From the NCBI GenBank assembly GCA_963700925.1, contig OY969553.1:186001-250000 (forward strand): a stretch of DNA of 64,000 bases. Direction: 5' to 3'. The notes under the pieces were generated by a model. It made no database searches and was not told the DNA's origin. It saw only the letters and a list, made by a program, of their open reading frames with translations. Within the stretch, counting starts at the first letter, position 1; each line of letters opens with the position of its first letter. The translations under genes and the position numbers were made by a program. This DNA comes from CAWJMD01 sp963700925 (lineage in GTDB: Bacteria; Actinomycetota; Actinomycetes; Actinomycetales; CAWJMD01). Shown one piece after another: positions 1 to 8,054 of the stretch.

Positions 1-591
1 GCGCCCGGCGTACCGGTGGAGCTCGCACGACGGATCAGCCCCGCTGATCAGGGGGTCCTGGATCTCGTAGTCGGTGAAGTAGAGGAACTCGATGAAGCCC
101 TTCTGGCGCAGGTCGGCGACGATGCTGCGCGTCTCGCCACTGGCCCGGCCCGTCGAGCGCAGCCGCAGGGTGCCCTCGGAGAAGTACGTGGACGTGTCCA
201 CCTCGTAGCGGAACTCGGCGGCGCCCCCGCTGCCGTCCACCTCCGCCCACGTGCCGGTCTCACCGACTCCGAATGCCGGGTTGGTCTCGGCGGGCAGGTC
301 GACCATGTCGGCGCTGCCGGTGTCGACCGTGAAGGGCGCCGCCGGGTTTCCGTACTGGAAGTACGCACTCGTGTTCGCGAGGCGCGACTGGTACTCCTCG
401 ATGCCGGCGTACGCGGCTGACAGCGCCGCGTTGAAGTCCTGGGTGCCTCGGGCCTGCTGCTGGCTGTTGACGGCGTAGGTGACGGCGGCACCGACCAGCA
501 GGCACAGCACGCTCGACATGCCCAGCACCATCACCAGGGCAACGCCCTCGTCATCACGGCCGATCCTGGCCGTGCGCATCCAGCGGATCAT
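1..591 (-). CDS. PilX-like minor pilin / pilus assembly protein, 3' part missing
   Basis: Reading leftwards from an ATG at 591 the frame stays open to the window edge, so the C-terminus is missing. The N-terminus has a short charged segment (RIGRDDEG), a hydrophobic helix (about residues 18-38, VALVMVLGMSSVLCLL) and then the NSQQQARGTQDFNAA stretch, the pattern of the PilX N-terminal helix found in minor pilins of type IV pili. The start overlaps the stop of the preceding minor-pilin gene as ATGA, indicating translational coupling. Rest of the visible protein is a soluble Ser/Thr/Gly-rich domain without recognised motif. It is the last visible gene of the pilus operon. Function as a pilus tip or assembly subunit is inferred from context. 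Confidence 0.75.
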   Translation of the reverse strand, partial: MIRWMRTARIGRDDEGVALVMVLGMSSVLCLLVGAAVTYAVNSQQQARGTQDFNAALSAAYAGIEEYQSRLANTSAYFQYGNPAAPFTVDTGSADMVDLPAETNPAFGVGETGTWAEVDGSGGAAEFRYEVDTSTYFSEGTLRLRSTGRASGETRSIVADLRQKGFIEFLYFTDYEIQDPLISGADPSCELHRYAGR

Positions 592-1337
592 GATCCTGCT
601 CCTACTCGGTCGATGCCGAGGTTGGGGATGCCCACCTCGTTGATCAGGACCATCGGACGCGCTCGAGCCGTCGGGTCGGTCTGCACCGTCAGAGCCACGG
701 TCACACGACCGACAGTCCGCAGCGTGGCCGCGGCCGTGATGGCCGCGGTCGCGGATGTCGTGCTGGGCACGACGGCCGCCGGAACGACGTCGACGGTCTG
801 GTAGCTGAACAGCCAGGGTTCGCCACCGACACGAGCCGGCACGTGCCGCGTCAGCATCCGGTCGGTCACGGGCGTCGTGGCGAAGGTCCAGAACGGGCCG
901 CTGCCGGCGATGGCCTCGAACCGGGCCTCACGCAGCTCGCGCGTGCCGTCAGGCAGCGGGGACATGTAGAAGCGCACCTGGATGGGTTGCGGGTCGAGCG
1001 CATCGGCGTCGATGAACGCGTGCATGGTCAGGCTCTCGTTGGCGATCGACGTGAAGACGGGCCTGTTCAGCGCCACACCCGACTCCCGGATCTCCGTGCC
1101 GGCCCGGATCACACGGGTCGTCTCGTTCATCGCCGTCGACCCCATGTTGGTGCTGTCGTTCAGGGCGCGGTTCTCCGTGAACGTGCGTGAGACGCTGACG
1201 ACCAGCCCGACCAGCATGGTCGTGACCATCGCGAGCAGCGTGATGGTGACGAGAAGCTCGGCCAGGGTGGCACCTGACTCGCGGCCCTGCTCGCGTGCCC
1301 GCTGCACGCGAGCGCGCACGATCCCCGCCCCGGTCAC
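588..1337 (-). CDS. Prepilin-type minor pilin (PilW/GspJ-like)
   Basis: A 249-residue protein starting with GTG, which overlaps the stop of the upstream gene (GTGA). It has a class III prepilin signal: basic leader, then cleavage expected after Gly22 (SG/ATLAELLV), with Glu at mature position +5 and a hydrophobic helix (LLVTITLLAMVTTMLVGLVV). The globular part ends in a beta-rich region. Size and helix resemble PulJ/PilW minor pseudopilins, which prime pilus assembly in the membrane. It lies between a PilV-like gene and a PilX-like gene, the usual company of minor pilins. The specific subfamily is uncertain. Confidence 0.8.
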   Translation of the reverse strand: MTGAGIVRARVQRAREQGRESGATLAELLVTITLLAMVTTMLVGLVVSVSRTFTENRALNDSTNMGSTAMNETTRVIRAGTEIRESGVALNRPVFTSIANESLTMHAFIDADALDPQPIQVRFYMSPLPDGTRELREARFEAIAGSGPFWTFATTPVTDRMLTRHVPARVGGEPWLFSYQTVDVVPAAVVPSTTSATAAITAAATLRTVGRVTVALTVQTDPTARARPMVLINEVGIPNLGIDRVGAGS

Positions 1338-2791
1338 GGCGTGACCCTCGGGTCGGAGACGACCAGGTCGCCGAGCGAGACTCCTGGCAGGGACCCGTTC
1401 GCGTCGCTGTCCACGACCGGTGTCAGCTGAGCGGCGGTGACCGTGATGGTCTGGCTACCCGACGTGCCGCGGTAGAGGCGCCACGTGCCGTAGGGCAGGG
1501 CGAGCGTGGCGTCGCCCGCAGCGTTGAGAGCCTGCCCGAACTGGTACGTCTGACCCGTCTGGCAGCCGGGGTCGTCGACGCCCACGGGTGGCGTCACCAG
1601 CACGGCCCTCACGTAGCGATCCGATGTGGTGGGAACGTTGACCGAGACCACACCCATCGGGACGTCGACGGTGGCGGGCAGGCCGGGCCCGGCGGCGACG
1701 TGCGCCTCGCGGACCCCACCGGGCCAGGCTCCGGGGTCGACCGACGCGCACGTGCTCGCCGGGGCCTCGCTGTTGCTGCCCGTGCCGGCGAACACGTCGA
1801 AGCCGGACGCGAAGGGGTAGGCGGTGAAGCTGCGGGTCGGGAAGGTCGTCGCGTTACCGGCGGTGACCACCGTTCCGGCCGACGTGGCATAGGCGGTGGT
1901 GTTGGCGAGCGTCGTGTTCATCGACGTGCCCGGGATGGCGACCGGGCGCGTCGGGGAATTCGTGGCGTAGCGGACCGAGATGGTCGCGGCCGCGTCGTAG
2001 GCGAATGCCGCCGAGCCCGAGCTGCCGGCGGCCACCCCGACGGTCGCAACGGGGCTGCTGGCCCCTGCCGGGTCGACGTACCCCGCCTTGGTGACCGTGA
2101 CGCGGTAGTTCCCCGGGTTGACCCTGAGGATGTACGCGCACCCCTGGGCATCGGTCGTTGCGGCGGGCAGTGGGCCGCCGATCGGGACGCCGAGCGCGGT
2201 CACGGCCTGCGCGGTCACGGTGACGTCGGCGCTGCCGGCACCGGAAGCCGCGCCGACGGAGACCAGCAGGGTTCCCCTGGCGGGGTCGTTGAGCTTCTCC
2301 TCGGGATGGATCAGCGAGTCGGAGCGCACCGGCTCGGTGCCAGCCCTCATCCCGTCCCAGGTGACGGTGACGTTGACTCGCTTGTAGCGCAGGGAGTTGA
2401 CGCCCGAGCCACAGTCGAAGTCGGCTCCGGGGTCGGACACCCACGCGGCAACCCGCTCCACGTGGTAGGTGTCGGAGCCGACGTCGACAGTGCTGCTGTC
2501 GTTGAGCAACGTGAAGACGTCCAGGAACTCGCGGGCACGGTCGATCTCGGCGGCGGCGAGGTTGGCGGCCACCTGTCGTGCTCGGGAGTCGCGGTTCGTC
2601 GTGATCACCGAGACCAGGCTGTGCAGCACGCCGACCGAGACGAGGGCGAAGATGAAGATCGAGACCAGCACCTCGATCAGCGAGAAGCCAGCATCGGCCG
2701 TCGCGCCCATGGCAAGCCGGCGACGCAGCATCTGGGCGGCTGACCTGATGCCCAGCCTGCTGCCCGGCGACCTGGTACCCGGTGGCCTCAT
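1334..2791 (-). CDS. Prepilin-type protein with carboxypeptidase-regulatory-like domain (PilV-like)
   Basis: I choose the ATG at 2791 because GAGGAG lies 10 nt upstream and because it places the class III prepilin site correctly: cleavage after Gly35 in DAG/FSLIEVLVS with Glu at +5, followed by a long hydrophobic helix. This gives 485 residues, unusually large for a minor pilin. After the helix come an N-terminal pilin region and, in the middle (about residues 190-250), a segment with the pattern of a carboxypeptidase-regulatory-like beta-sandwich (NPGNYRVTVTKAGYVDP). The tail is Thr/Val-rich with further beta-sandwich-like sequence. Likely a minor pilin with a display or adhesive domain; the adhesive role is inference. 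Confidence 0.8.
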   Translation of the reverse strand: MRPPGTRSPGSRLGIRSAAQMLRRRLAMGATADAGFSLIEVLVSIFIFALVSVGVLHSLVSVITTNRDSRARQVAANLAAAEIDRAREFLDVFTLLNDSSTVDVGSDTYHVERVAAWVSDPGADFDCGSGVNSLRYKRVNVTVTWDGMRAGTEPVRSDSLIHPEEKLNDPARGTLLVSVGAASGAGSADVTVTAQAVTALGVPIGGPLPAATTDAQGCAYILRVNPGNYRVTVTKAGYVDPAGASSPVATVGVAAGSSGSAAFAYDAAATISVRYATNSPTRPVAIPGTSMNTTLANTTAYATSAGTVVTAGNATTFPTRSFTAYPFASGFDVFAGTGSNSEAPASTCASVDPGAWPGGVREAHVAAGPGLPATVDVPMGVVSVNVPTTSDRYVRAVLVTPPVGVDDPGCQTGQTYQFGQALNAAGDATLALPYGTWRLYRGTSGSQTITVTAAQLTPVVDSDANGSLPGVSLGDLVVSDPRVTP

Positions 2792-2919
2792 GTTGGGGTG
2801 TCTCCTCGTGCACAGGGGGGTCGAGACCTGACTCGACCGACATCTCGCTATCGACGGAGCCAGGGGACGACTTGAGCAGTGGACGTGCATCCGAACGGGT
2901 GGTCTCTGCCGTAGAAGGC

Positions 2920-2958
2920 CGGGAGGGCGGCCCCCCTTGGTGGGGACCGCCCTCTCGG
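2920..2958 (-). terminator. Hairpin terminator/attenuator after pilA
   Basis: An inverted repeat, GGGAGGGCGGCCCCCC paired with GGGGACCGCCCTCTC around a TTGGT loop, lies 27 nt beyond the pilA stop codon. A strong GC stem without a clear U-tract is usual in actinobacteria. It sits between pilA and the minor pilins, so it probably makes pilin mRNA more abundant than the downstream minor-pilin mRNA. Confidence 0.6.
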
Positions 2959-2984
2959 GTCGAGCAGGCTCAGGGAGCCTCAGA

Positions 2985-3407
2985 TCACGGCTCGGTGATG
3001 ACGCCGGTAGCGCTGTCGTACACGAAGGTACGTGCGCCGAGCTGCGCGTGCTCGCCGGTGAGGGTGAAGCCACTCCCACCGCCGGTGACGGCCGCCGTGA
3101 CGTCGACACCCTCGGTGCCGTTGTAGCCCTCGTCCGCGAAGACCCCGGCCGGGACGGCACCGTTGGCCTGCATGACGCCAGTGATGGCGGCGTACGAGCC
3201 ATTGTCGTCGACCGCGAGGGACTCGGCGATGGTCGCGCCATTCTTCAGGGCGGACTCGACCTGCGACTCCCAGCCCTTCTCGCGCTGGTTGAGGAAGGTC
3301 GGGATGGCGATCGCGGCGAGGATGCCGATGATGATGATCACGACGAGGAGCTCGATCAGGGTGAAGCCCTGGTCGTTCTCCTGGGACTTACGGATGCGAG
3401 CGAGCAT
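2985..3407 (-). CDS. pilA: Major type IV pilin
   Basis: A 140-residue prepilin. The ATG at 3407 is preceded by AAGGGGAG at 7 nt and gives a short basic leader (MLARIRKSQENDQG) followed by the canonical FTLIELLVVIIIIGILAAIA helix. Cleavage is expected after Gly14, with Glu at mature position +5. The globular head is small (about 100 residues) and carries a C-terminal beta-sheet (GFTLTGEHAQLGARTFVYDS). It shows no cysteine pair, unlike Gram-negative pilins with a disulfide-bounded D region, which is common in Gram-positive type IVa pilins. Encoded directly downstream of pilC. Hairpins on both sides suggest an mRNA unit of its own. Confidence 0.93.
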   Translation of the reverse strand: MLARIRKSQENDQGFTLIELLVVIIIIGILAAIAIPTFLNQREKGWESQVESALKNGATIAESLAVDDNGSYAAITGVMQANGAVPAGVFADEGYNGTEGVDVTAAVTGGGSGFTLTGEHAQLGARTFVYDSATGVITEP

Positions 3408-3479
3408 TTCTGCGCTCCCCTTCAGTTCTAAGTGAGAGCCGCCCGCTTGGTGGGTTTCCGGCTCGATGACAAGAGAGAT

Positions 3480-3541
3480 ATCGGCCCGTGGCAATCCGTC
3501 TTGAGCCATTGGTGGGAGTTTCTCGGCGGCACTAGGCCGAT
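3480..3541 (-). promoter_or_regulatory. Structured leader of pilA (candidate cis-regulatory RNA)
   Basis: On the minus strand, 73 nt upstream of the pilA start, ATCGGCC at one end pairs with GGCCGAT at the other. Inside, GTG pairs with CAC and CCG with CGG, giving a long irregular hairpin in the 5' leader. I could not match it to the conserved cores of the c-di-GMP riboswitch classes. The function could be riboregulation, mRNA stability, or merely a transcription-processing site. Confidence 0.35.
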
Positions 3542-3581
3542 CAGTGGACAGCGTGACCTTGGCTGGCCGGAGACTCGCCGA

Positions 3582-3608
3582 AGGGCTCCCACTCATTGCG
3601 GGAGCCCC
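3582..3608 (-). terminator. Hairpin terminator after pilC
   Basis: AGGGCTCCC pairs with GGGAGCCCC across a nine-base loop, 34 nt beyond the pilC stop. A compact GC-rich stem-loop of this type separates the pilBTC assembly genes from pilA. Confidence 0.6.
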
Positions 3609-3641
3609 ACGGGGACAGACGTTCTGAGACCCACCCAACGA

Positions 3642-4865
3642 CTACTTGATCAGGTCGAATACCTTGAAGATCGGCATGTAGAGAGCGATGATCATTCCGC
3701 CGATCAGGGATCCCAGCACCGCGATCATCAGGGGCTCGATCAGGCTCGTCAGGGCATCGGTGGTCGCCTCGACGTCCTCGTCGTAGAAGTCGGCCAGCTT
3801 GCCGAGCATCAGGTCCATCGCGCCGGTGTCCTCGCCGACCGCGAGCATCTGCACCATCATCGGCGGGAAGACCTTGTGGTCGGCCAGCGGACCGGCCAGC
3901 GAGTTGCCCTTGCGCACGCTCTCCTGCACGTCCTTGGCGGCACGCTCGAGCACCAGGTTCCCACTGGTCTCGCCGACGATCTCGAGACTCTGCAGGATCG
4001 GGACGCCGGAGCGGATCATGGTGCCGAGGTTGCGCGCGAACCGTGCCAGCGCCACCTTCCCGAAGAGGGTGCCGAAGACCGGGATCTTCAGCTTGAGCGG
4101 GTCGAGGAAGCTGCGCACCGCGTGCTTGTGCTTCACCTTGTGCCACGTGGCGGAGAAGACGATGAGGCCGACCACGGCGATCGGCGCCACGAACTTCATC
4201 GCCTTCGACATGAAGACCAGCACCTTGGTCGGTGCGGGCAGCTCGCCGCCCAGGGTCTCGAACATGCCGGCGAAGACCGGCACGATGAAGAGCAGCATGC
4301 CGACGACCGCGATGATGGCCATGATGAACACGACCACGGGGTAGGTCATCGCCGACTTGATCTTGCCGCGCAGCTTGACCTCGGCCTCGAAGTTCTCGGC
4401 GATCGACAGCAGGGTGATGTCGAGGAAGCCGCCGACCTCGCCGGCACGGCACATGTTGATCATGATCGGCGGGAAGACCCGCGGGTGCTTCGCGAGCGAG
4501 TTCGACAGCGAGCCGCCGGACTCGACCTCGTTGCGCACCGCGGTCAGGGCCTCCTTGAGGCCCTTGCTCTCGGTCTGCTCGGCGAGGATCGAGAGCGACC
4601 GCAGCATCGACAGGCCCGAGTTGATCATGGTCGCGAACTGCCGAGACATGATCGCGAGGTCCTTGAGCTTGACCTTGTTACCGCCGGGGAGCTTGATCTC
4701 CCGCTTCATGCCCCCGCCCTGCTCGCGCACCGACATCGGCGCGTAGCCCATGTGCTTCAGCTTGGTGACCAGCGCCGCCTCGTTCGGAGCATCGAGCTTG
4801 CCGGTGACCAGCTTGCCGGCGCGGTCACGGACTGAGTACTCGTAGGTCTTCGTGTCGGTCGGCAT
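3642..4865 (-). CDS. pilC: Type IV pilus inner-membrane platform protein PilC
   Basis: A 407-residue member of the GspF/PilC family. The N-terminal 60 residues form the small domain seen in PilC (YEYSVRDRAGKLVTGKL). Two homologous T2SSF domains follow, each with a cytoplasmic helical bundle (FATMINSGLSMLRSL; LGTMIRSGVPILQSLE) and membrane helices (MTYPVVVFIMAIIAVVGML; SLIEPLMIAVLGSLIGGMI). The C-terminus (ALYMPIFKVFDLIK) is typical. PilC links the PilB and PilT motors to the growing pilin filament. The start lies 10 nt after the pilT stop, so the two are probably co-translated. Confidence 0.95.
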   Translation of the reverse strand: MPTDTKTYEYSVRDRAGKLVTGKLDAPNEAALVTKLKHMGYAPMSVREQGGGMKREIKLPGGNKVKLKDLAIMSRQFATMINSGLSMLRSLSILAEQTESKGLKEALTAVRNEVESGGSLSNSLAKHPRVFPPIMINMCRAGEVGGFLDITLLSIAENFEAEVKLRGKIKSAMTYPVVVFIMAIIAVVGMLLFIVPVFAGMFETLGGELPAPTKVLVFMSKAMKFVAPIAVVGLIVFSATWHKVKHKHAVRSFLDPLKLKIPVFGTLFGKVALARFARNLGTMIRSGVPILQSLEIVGETSGNLVLERAAKDVQESVRKGNSLAGPLADHKVFPPMMVQMLAVGEDTGAMDLMLGKLADFYDEDVEATTDALTSLIEPLMIAVLGSLIGGMIIALYMPIFKVFDLIK

Positions 4866-4875
4866 GGCTTGCGCC

Positions 4876-6156
4876 TCAGGCCCTTCCGGTCAGGCGGTTG
4901 AAGTCCTCGATGTGGTGGCACTTCTCCATGCCCTCTTCGAAGGTGATCCTGTTCGTCCGTACGAGCTCGGCGAGGTGCTGGTCCATCGTGTGCATGCCGT
5001 GCTGCGCGCCCGCTTGCATCGACGAGTAGATCTGGTGCGTCTTGCCCTCGCGAATCAGGTTGCGGACAGCGGCGGTGGCCTGCAGCACCTCGGTGGCGAC
5101 GACGCGGCCCTTGCCGTCCGACGTCTTGCAGAGGGTCTGGCAGACCACGCCCTGCAGCGAGCCGGCGAGCATCACGCGAACCTGCTGCTGCTGCTCGGGC
5201 GGGAAGACGTCGATGACGCGGTCGATGGTCTGCGCCGCGTCCTGCGTGTGCAGGGTGGCGAAGACGAGGTGGCCGGTCTCGGCGGCGGTCAGCGCCACGG
5301 AGATGGTCTCCAGGTCGCGCATCTCGCCGACCAGGATGATGTCGGGGTCCTGACGCAGCACGTGCTTGAGGGCGCTCGTGAACGACTTGGTGTCCTCGCC
5401 GACCTCGCGCTGGTTGATCAGGCAGTTCTTGTGGCGGTGGAGGAACTCGATCGGGTCCTCGACGGTCATGATGTGGCCGTGACGGGTGCGGTTGGCCAGG
5501 TCGACGAGCGACGCGAGCGTTGTCGACTTGCCGGAGCCGGTCGGGCCGGTGACGAGCACCATGCCACGGGGCAGGCCGGCGAAGTTGCCGACGGCCGGCG
5601 GCACGCCCAGGTCCTCGAGCGGCTTGATGTCGTAGGGGATCACGCGGAACGCGGCGCCGATCGACTCACGCTGCCGGTAGATGTTCACGCGGAACCGAGA
5701 CTTGCCGGGTAGCGCGTAGGCGAGGTCGAGCTCGAGATCGGACTCGAACTTCTCGCGCTGCTTCTGGGTCAGGACGGCGTAGATCACGCGCTGGAGCACG
5801 TTGCGGTCCATCACCGGGAAGTGCTCGAGGGGCTGCAGCTCACCACGCAGGCGCAGCATGGGGTGCGCGCCCGTGCTCAGGTGGAGGTCGGAGGCGCCGC
5901 GGTCGAGCATCTCGTTCAGGACCTCGGAGAGGACGAAGTCGCCCTCTTCTGGCTGCGCCTCGGTGGACTGGCGTCCGAGCGTCGCGGGCTTCTTCGGCGC
6001 CGGGACGCCACGGGGCGCCTGGACCGGTGGCATCGGCGGCGTCTGGGGGGCGGCGTGCGTGCCCGGCGGGGCGGGAGGGGCTGCTGTGCCGAGGGACGCG
6101 GTGAACGCGAACGCTTCGGGGGCGTAACCCTGCTGGTCGGGCTTGTCGCTGCTCAC
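4876..6156 (-). CDS. pilT: Twitching/retraction ATPase PilT
   Basis: A hexameric ATPase that depolymerises pilin for retraction. I use the GTG at 6156 (GGAG just upstream), since longer in-frame starts would run into pilB; this gives 426 residues. The first ~72 residues are a Pro/Ala-rich extension not present in typical ~350-residue PilT. The core then follows: N-terminal PAS-like domain, Walker A GPTGSGKS (about 204-211), Asp box (TVEDPIEFLH), Walker B (DIILVGEMRD), His box (TGHLVFATLH) and the C-terminal helix AVRNLIREGK that is diagnostic of PilT rather than PilB. It lies between pilB and pilC. Confidence 0.94.
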   Translation of the reverse strand: MSSDKPDQQGYAPEAFAFTASLGTAAPPAPPGTHAAPQTPPMPPVQAPRGVPAPKKPATLGRQSTEAQPEEGDFVLSEVLNEMLDRGASDLHLSTGAHPMLRLRGELQPLEHFPVMDRNVLQRVIYAVLTQKQREKFESDLELDLAYALPGKSRFRVNIYRQRESIGAAFRVIPYDIKPLEDLGVPPAVGNFAGLPRGMVLVTGPTGSGKSTTLASLVDLANRTRHGHIMTVEDPIEFLHRHKNCLINQREVGEDTKSFTSALKHVLRQDPDIILVGEMRDLETISVALTAAETGHLVFATLHTQDAAQTIDRVIDVFPPEQQQQVRVMLAGSLQGVVCQTLCKTSDGKGRVVATEVLQATAAVRNLIREGKTHQIYSSMQAGAQHGMHTMDQHLAELVRTNRITFEEGMEKCHHIEDFNRLTGRA

Positions 6157-6262
6157 GGCGCTCCGCTCATCGATAACTTCATGGCTGTCCTGCTCATCGG
6201 TCCCTGCGGGTGCACCCTTGAGGCCTGGTGGGCAACGGCTGGTGACGACACGCTGCTGGCGG

Positions 6263-7939
6263 TCACACGCTGACGCGGAGGATCTCCTCGATCGATGTGA
6301 CACCAGCGGCGACCTTGGCCCACCCGTCGTCGCGCAGAGAGGCCATCCCCTGGCTGGTGGCGACCCTCTCGATGTCGGCGGCGGACGAGCGCGAGACCGC
6401 AAGACGCTCGATCTCCTCGCTGACGGACATCACCTCGTGCAGCGCCAGCCGGCCCTTGTACCCCGTCCGCGAGCACGCAGAGCACCCCACCGCACGGTGG
6501 AGGCTCGGTACCGCCTCACCCGGCAGCCAGGGGAACCTCGCTCCGACCAGCTCGGCCTCGGAGGGGTCGTACTCCTCCTTGCACTTGGAGCACAGCCGCC
6601 GGGCCAGTCGCTGGGCCAGCACGCAGTCCAGTGCCGACCCGACGAGGAAGGGCTCGATGCCCATCTCGACCAGCCGCGTGATCGCCGAGGGCGCGTCGTT
6701 GGTGTGCAGGGTCGTCAGGACGAGGTGACCGGTCAGCGACGCCTCGATCGCGATCTGCGCTGTCTCGTGGTCACGGATCTCGCCGATCAGCACGACATCG
6801 GGGTCGGAACGAAGGATCGACCGCAGCGCCGTCGAGAACGTCAGGCCGGCCTTCGGGTTCACCTGCACCTGGTTGATGCCGGGCAGCCGGTACTCGACCG
6901 GGTCCTCGACCGTGATCACGTTGATCTCGGGCTTGGAGACGATGTTCAGCGTCGCGTACAGCGTCGTCGACTTGCCGGAACCGGTCGGACCCGTCACCAG
7001 GATCATCCCGTAGGGCTTGACGTAGCTGGTCTTGTAGCGCTCGAAGTTGCCCTGCGAGAAGCCGAGGTCGGCCAGGTCGAGGCGGGCCGTCGAGTTGTCG
7101 AGCACCCGCATGACGACCTTTTCGCCCCACACCGTCGGCAGCGTCGCCACGCGCAGGTCGATCTTCTTGCCGTTGCTGGTGACCGACAGCCGCCCGTCCT
7201 GGGGGATGCGGCGCTCGGCGATGTCGATCTCGGACATGATCTTCAGCCGTGACACCACCCCGCTGGCGATCTGCTTCGGGGAGCGCATCACCTCGTGCAG
7301 CACGCCGTCGATGCGGTACCGCACCCGCAGGTCGTTCTCACCGGGCTCGATGTGGATGTCGGAGGCACGGTCCTGGATCGCCTGCGTGATCAGCAAGTTG
7401 ACGTACTTGACGATCGGGGCGTCCTCGATGACCTCGGTCAGCCGGCTGAGGTCGTCCTCCTCCTCCGTGTCCGTCATGGCCGACGTCAGGTCGTCGAGCT
7501 CCCCGTCGGCGCGGCAGAACCGGTCGAGGGCAGCCAGCAGGTCGTCGCGGGTGGCGACGACCGGGCGCACCTCGAGTCCGGTGATCTGGCGAACGTCGTC
7601 GAGCGCGAACACGTTGCCCGGGTCCGCCATCGCCAGCACGAGCTTGCCGTCGTCGTAGCCGATGGGGAGGACGGTGTGGCGGCGGCAGACGGCGGCCGAC
7701 ACGCGAGCGACGGCCGAGCCGTCGACCGACGCCTCGGCGAGGTCGATGAAGTCCAGACCGATCTGCTCCGAGAGCGCCGCGACCAGCTGTGACTCGGTCA
7801 GCAGTCCCTGCTCGACCAGCACGCGGCCGAGCGGACGACCCTCGTGCTCATGGATGTCGAAGGCCGCGACCAGCTGCTGCTCGGTGACCAGGCCGTCCTC
7901 GAGCAGAATGTCGACGAACTGGCGCACTCCTGTGCTCAT
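6263..7939 (-). CDS. pilB: Type IV pilus assembly ATPase PilB
   Basis: Extension ATPase of the type IV pilus. The ATG at 7939, preceded by AGAGGG at 6 nt, gives 558 residues, the family's usual size; the frame is open further upstream, but that part overlaps aroE. An N-terminal T2SSE-N domain (MSTGVRQFVDILLEDGLVT) is followed by a variable linker and the catalytic domain with Walker A GPTGSGKST (about 317-325), Walker B (DVVLIGEIRD) and His box (TGHLVLTTLH). A zinc-binding tetracysteine module (CSKC ... CSAC) occurs near the C-terminus, as in PilB/GspE. First gene of the pilus operon, 115 nt downstream of aroE on the same strand. Confidence 0.95.
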   Translation of the reverse strand: MSTGVRQFVDILLEDGLVTEQQLVAAFDIHEHEGRPLGRVLVEQGLLTESQLVAALSEQIGLDFIDLAEASVDGSAVARVSAAVCRRHTVLPIGYDDGKLVLAMADPGNVFALDDVRQITGLEVRPVVATRDDLLAALDRFCRADGELDDLTSAMTDTEEEDDLSRLTEVIEDAPIVKYVNLLITQAIQDRASDIHIEPGENDLRVRYRIDGVLHEVMRSPKQIASGVVSRLKIMSEIDIAERRIPQDGRLSVTSNGKKIDLRVATLPTVWGEKVVMRVLDNSTARLDLADLGFSQGNFERYKTSYVKPYGMILVTGPTGSGKSTTLYATLNIVSKPEINVITVEDPVEYRLPGINQVQVNPKAGLTFSTALRSILRSDPDVVLIGEIRDHETAQIAIEASLTGHLVLTTLHTNDAPSAITRLVEMGIEPFLVGSALDCVLAQRLARRLCSKCKEEYDPSEAELVGARFPWLPGEAVPSLHRAVGCSACSRTGYKGRLALHEVMSVSEEIERLAVSRSSAADIERVATSQGMASLRDDGWAKVAAGVTSIEEILRVSV

Positions 7940-8054
7940 CGCCGCCCTCTCGCAGGCACGTCGTCCCAGGCGCCCGACAGTGGGGGCCCACGGCTGAACA
8001 TCGGCCGGACGAGGGCTCGCCTTGACCCCCGGAGTCGATCGAGGGCCTGAGCCG

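Noticed and set aside
1295..2743. Long plus-strand frame opposite the PilV-like gene
   Set aside because: Arg/Gly/Asp-rich antisense frame produced by high GC; the minus-strand frame has the prepilin signal and a ribosome site.
3408..3641. c-di-GMP (GEMM) riboswitch before pilA
   Set aside because: Neither the GGGCAAACC-like nor the GACGCAAAGC-like conserved segment is present.
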